Of a stretch of DNA of 8,401 nt, positions 6,868-8,401 are shown piece by piece. The notes beneath the pieces were generated by a model, which was not told the origin of the DNA, ran no database searches, and was given only the letters and a program-made list of their open reading frames with translations. Positions within the stretch are counted from its first letter, which is position 1. Every line of letters begins with the position of its first letter. The position numbers were made by a program, and so were the translations under genes. Where the stretch lies: contig CABSMN010000037.1 of NCBI GenBank assembly GCA_902478765.1, positions 1 to 8,401 on the forward strand, in the 5' to 3' direction. This stretch comes from an uncultured Collinsella sp. Its GTDB lineage: Bacteria > Actinomycetota > Coriobacteriia > Coriobacteriales > Coriobacteriaceae.

Positions 6868-7833
6868 CTACAGACGCTGCGCCACGCGGATTTTGGCTGA
6901 TCTCGCCCGAGGGTTGCGCTCAACCTCATCAGGCTGGGCAACCAAGGGTTTGCGGGTGATGACCTTGAGTATCGGCACGTTGCCGCACACGCACACCGGA
7001 ATCTCCGGCGGACACGTGCACCCCTGGCTCATCTCCTTAAAGTGATTCTTTACGATACGGTCCTCGAGCGAGTGATACGAGATGACGCAGATACGTCCGC
7101 CCGGATTGAGCCACCTGGTGGCGGCATCAAGCCCTCGTTCGAGCACATCGAGCTCGTGATTGACCTCGATGCGAATGGCCTGGAAACTTTTCTTGGCCGG
7201 GTGTCCGCCATGCCGACGAGCGGCAGCCGGGATATCCGCCTTGATGATCTCGACAAATTGGCCGGTGGTTTCGATCGGTTCTTGCTCGCGGCGGCGCACG
7301 ATCTCGCGCGCGATCTGCGAGGCGAACTTCTCTTCGCCGTAGACGCGTAGAATCCGGGCGAGGTCGTGTTCGTTATAGGTGTTGATGACCTCAGCTGCGT
7401 TTAAGGTGTTATTACCCGGATCCATCCGCATGTCCAATGGGGCGTCCTCGTTATACGAAAAGCCCCTGCCAGGGATATCGAGTTGCGGCGACGAAACGCC
7501 CAAATCGAACAGGAAGCCATCGACCCCGGGCACCTCGGCCGAGCAAAGCAGCTCGTCCAAGTCGCCGAAGTTGCCCTTCAGCAGCTGGTGCGGAACGCCG
7601 GGAACCTCGCGGTCCAGACGGGCGCCAGCGGCCTCGAGGGCCATGTCGTCCTGATCGACGCCGAGCAAAAGACCCGTCTCCCCCACCTGCGCAGCCATCT
7701 TTACCGAATGGCCGGCACCGCCAAGGGTGCAATCGCAGACAACGGAGCCGCTCTTTAGCCGCAGCGACTCAAGCACTTCGCCGAGCATGACAGGTTCATG
7801 CCGATATTCTTGTGTCAAGATCCCACGCTCCAT
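6868..7833 (-). CDS. rsmH: RsmH (MraW), 16S rRNA (cytosine-1402-N4)-methyltransferase
   Basis: RsmH is an S-adenosylmethionine-dependent methyltransferase that modifies C1402 in the 30S decoding centre. It has 321 residues, the usual length. The SAM-binding loop CTLGGAGHS (35-43) is followed by GVDQDD (58-63), FDLGVSSPQLDIPGRGFSY (109-127), PLDMRMD (132-138), FQAIRIEVN (217-225) and SYHSLEDRIVKNHF (252-265), all characteristic of the family. Two CxC pairs (C272/C274 and C281/C283), seen in many RsmH proteins, lie in the insertion after the SYHSLEDR motif. The ATG at 7833 follows mraZ by 20 nt with only a weak AAGG about 12 nt away. A TTG at 7818, with GGAG 9 nt upstream, is an alternative that would remove five residues without touching conserved sequence. 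The stop is TAG. Confidence 0.97.
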   Translation of the reverse strand: MERGILTQEYRHEPVMLGEVLESLRLKSGSVVCDCTLGGAGHSVKMAAQVGETGLLLGVDQDDMALEAAGARLDREVPGVPHQLLKGNFGDLDELLCSAEVPGVDGFLFDLGVSSPQLDIPGRGFSYNEDAPLDMRMDPGNNTLNAAEVINTYNEHDLARILRVYGEEKFASQIAREIVRRREQEPIETTGQFVEIIKADIPAAARRHGGHPAKKSFQAIRIEVNHELDVLERGLDAATRWLNPGGRICVISYHSLEDRIVKNHFKEMSQGCTCPPEIPVCVCGNVPILKVITRKPLVAQPDEVERNPRARSAKIRVAQRL

Positions 7834-7853
7834 CCGTTACCCGTGCCTTGCCC

Positions 7854-8288
7854 TTACGAGAAGAAGAGGTCCAGCAGGGCCTCATCGTCATCGTCCTCAT
7901 CGGCCGCGGCGCGATCCCAAACCTCAAGGTGGTCGTAGTTGCCCACAACCGTGACCTCGCGGTCGAGGTTCGCCTGCTTGCGGAGAGACTCGGAAAGGCC
8001 GATACGACCGGCGCTGTCCACGTCCATCGACGTGGTGCGCTTGTTGATCGCCCTCATGAGCTTCTGGTCGTTGATGTCACGCGGGTTAAAACCCTCGTGG
8101 CCCTCACGACCCGCGAAGAGTCCTTCGACCCACTTATCGAAGGCCTCGGCAGAGAACACGTACAGAGCATCGACATCCAGGGCTTTGAACACGCGAACGT
8201 GCTCTCCAAGCTCCTCGCGAAGGGGTGCAGGCAGGGACAGACGACCTTTTGCATCGAGATTGCGCTCGTATGCACCAGTCATTCCCAT
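7854..8288 (-). CDS. mraZ: MraZ, transcriptional regulator of the dcw operon
   Basis: MraZ is a DNA-binding protein with two AbrB/SpoVT-like half-domains. In E. coli it represses its own operon by binding TGGGN direct repeats. The 144 residues match the family length. The two signature DxxxR motifs are DAKGR (12-16, in LDAKGRLSLP) and DSAGR (91-95, in DVDSAGRIGL). VGNYDHLEVWD (116-126) is the usual end of the second half. An acidic tail, ADEDDDDE (129-136), follows before the hydrophobic end LLDLFFS. The ATG at 8288 has a strong GGAGG 6 nt upstream; a second ATG two codons later is spaced less well. It is the first gene of the operon, and its own upstream region carries TGGGG repeats, which supports autoregulation. 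The stop is TAA, 20 nt before rsmH. Confidence 0.97.
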   Translation of the reverse strand: MGMTGAYERNLDAKGRLSLPAPLREELGEHVRVFKALDVDALYVFSAEAFDKWVEGLFAGREGHEGFNPRDINDQKLMRAINKRTTSMDVDSAGRIGLSESLRKQANLDREVTVVGNYDHLEVWDRAAADEDDDDEALLDLFFS

Positions 8289-8293
8289 GTGCG

Positions 8294-8302
8294 CCCTCCC
8301 CT
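8294..8302 (-). promoter_or_regulatory. Ribosome binding site for mraZ
   Basis: The minus strand reads AGGGGAGGG. Its GGAGG core ends 6 nt before the ATG at 8288, an ideal spacing that selects this ATG over the one at 8282. It is the strongest Shine-Dalgarno in the window. Confidence 0.8.
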
Positions 8303-8324
8303 CGGTTACTCAGATGGCACGTAC

Positions 8325-8341
8325 GCGGGGAACCACCCCGC
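8325..8341. repeat. 17-bp perfect inverted repeat in the mraZ leader (copy 1)
   Basis: Arms GCGGGG and CCCCGC (6 bp, perfect) flank a 5-base centre that reads TGGTT on the minus strand. It shares the core GGGGYGGTTCCCC with copy 2 at 8362-8378. From the predicted start of transcription it would lie about 10 nt into the mRNA, so it could act as DNA (a downstream operator) or as a 5' RNA hairpin. Confidence 0.7.
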
Positions 8342-8356
8342 CTGTCGACGTCATTA

Positions 8357-8385
8357 ATAATATGGGGAACCGCCCCATTTTTCAA
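8357..8385 (-). promoter_or_regulatory. Sigma70-type promoter of the mraZ operon
   Basis: On the minus strand TTGAAA (8380-8385) and TATTAT (8357-8362) each match the -35 and -10 consensus at 5 of 6 positions, with an optimal 17-bp spacer. Initiation would fall near 8349-8351, giving a leader of about 62 nt. It is the only strong promoter I found, so it probably drives the whole cluster. The spacer is almost entirely an inverted repeat, and MraZ-like boxes overlap the -35, so the promoter looks tightly regulated. Confidence 0.75.
8362..8378. repeat. 17-bp perfect inverted repeat in the promoter spacer (copy 2)
   Basis: Arms ATGGGG and CCCCAT (6 bp, perfect) flank CGGTT (minus-strand reading). 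It occupies nearly exactly the -35/-10 spacer of the mraZ promoter. Its centre is 37 bp from that of copy 1. Bound protein here would block RNA polymerase, so an operator is the natural inference. Confidence 0.7.
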
Positions 8386-8397
8386 CACCTTTCCCCA
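8373..8397 (-). promoter_or_regulatory. Candidate MraZ operator: TGGGN-type boxes with 10-bp period
   Basis: On the minus strand TGGGG starts at 8397, TGTTG at 8387 and TGGGG at 8377, exactly 10 bp apart. Known E. coli MraZ sites are TGGGN boxes separated by 5 bp, the same period. The middle box is degenerate, and further boxes may lie beyond the window edge. The third box doubles as one arm of inverted repeat copy 2, and the array covers the -35. Confidence 0.6.
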
Positions 8398-8401
8398 CCC
8401 C

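Noticed and set aside
7795..7818. TTGACA at the start of rsmH as an internal promoter -35
   Set aside because: No -10-like hexamer lies 16-18 bp downstream, and the bases are explained as rsmH codons.
1..8401. Search for an undescribed defence, mobile or biosynthetic system
   Set aside because: All genes belong to the standard division and cell wall cluster. There are no integrase, transposase, CRISPR or unexplained coding regions; the only transposon-like sequence is the library adapter.

Overview
The window is one end of a division and cell wall (dcw) gene cluster, read entirely on the minus strand, from a GC-rich bacterium. Gene order, protein sequences and base composition suggest Actinomycetota, most likely class Coriobacteriia and something like Collinsella. 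That placement rests on impression, not on a search. Transcription order, from the right edge leftward, is mraZ, rsmH (mraW), an ftsL-type gene, ftsI, murF, mraY, murD and a truncated ftsW. Every gene has the expected motifs and none looks broken, apart from the artificial truncation of ftsW.

The right edge (8289-8401) holds a good sigma70-type promoter pointing into mraZ. A 17-bp perfect inverted repeat fills the spacer between -35 and -10, and a sister copy lies in the mRNA leader. A TGGGG / TGTTG / TGGGG series with 10-bp period overlaps the -35. This resembles known MraZ operators and suggests that MraZ controls its own operon. Genes are closely packed (gaps of 3-20 nt), except for 90 nt before ftsL and 128 nt between ftsI and murF. 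murE, which usually lies between those last two genes, is absent. The 128-nt gap holds an imperfect dyad and a -10-like hexamer.

Functionally, MurF, MurD and MraY make the UDP-MurNAc-pentapeptide and attach it to the lipid carrier. FtsW (polymerase) and FtsI (transpeptidase) form the septal synthase, and the FtsL-like protein is its likely bitopic partner. RsmH methylates 16S rRNA, and MraZ is the regulator.

The left edge is not biological. Bases 1-26 match the Illumina Nextera Read 1 transposase adapter, so genomic DNA begins at base 27, and the apparent FtsW stop codon and last six residues come from the adapter. I found no mobile element, CRISPR array, RNA gene or novel multi-gene system. 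The best biological leads are the mraZ operator layout and the missing murE.
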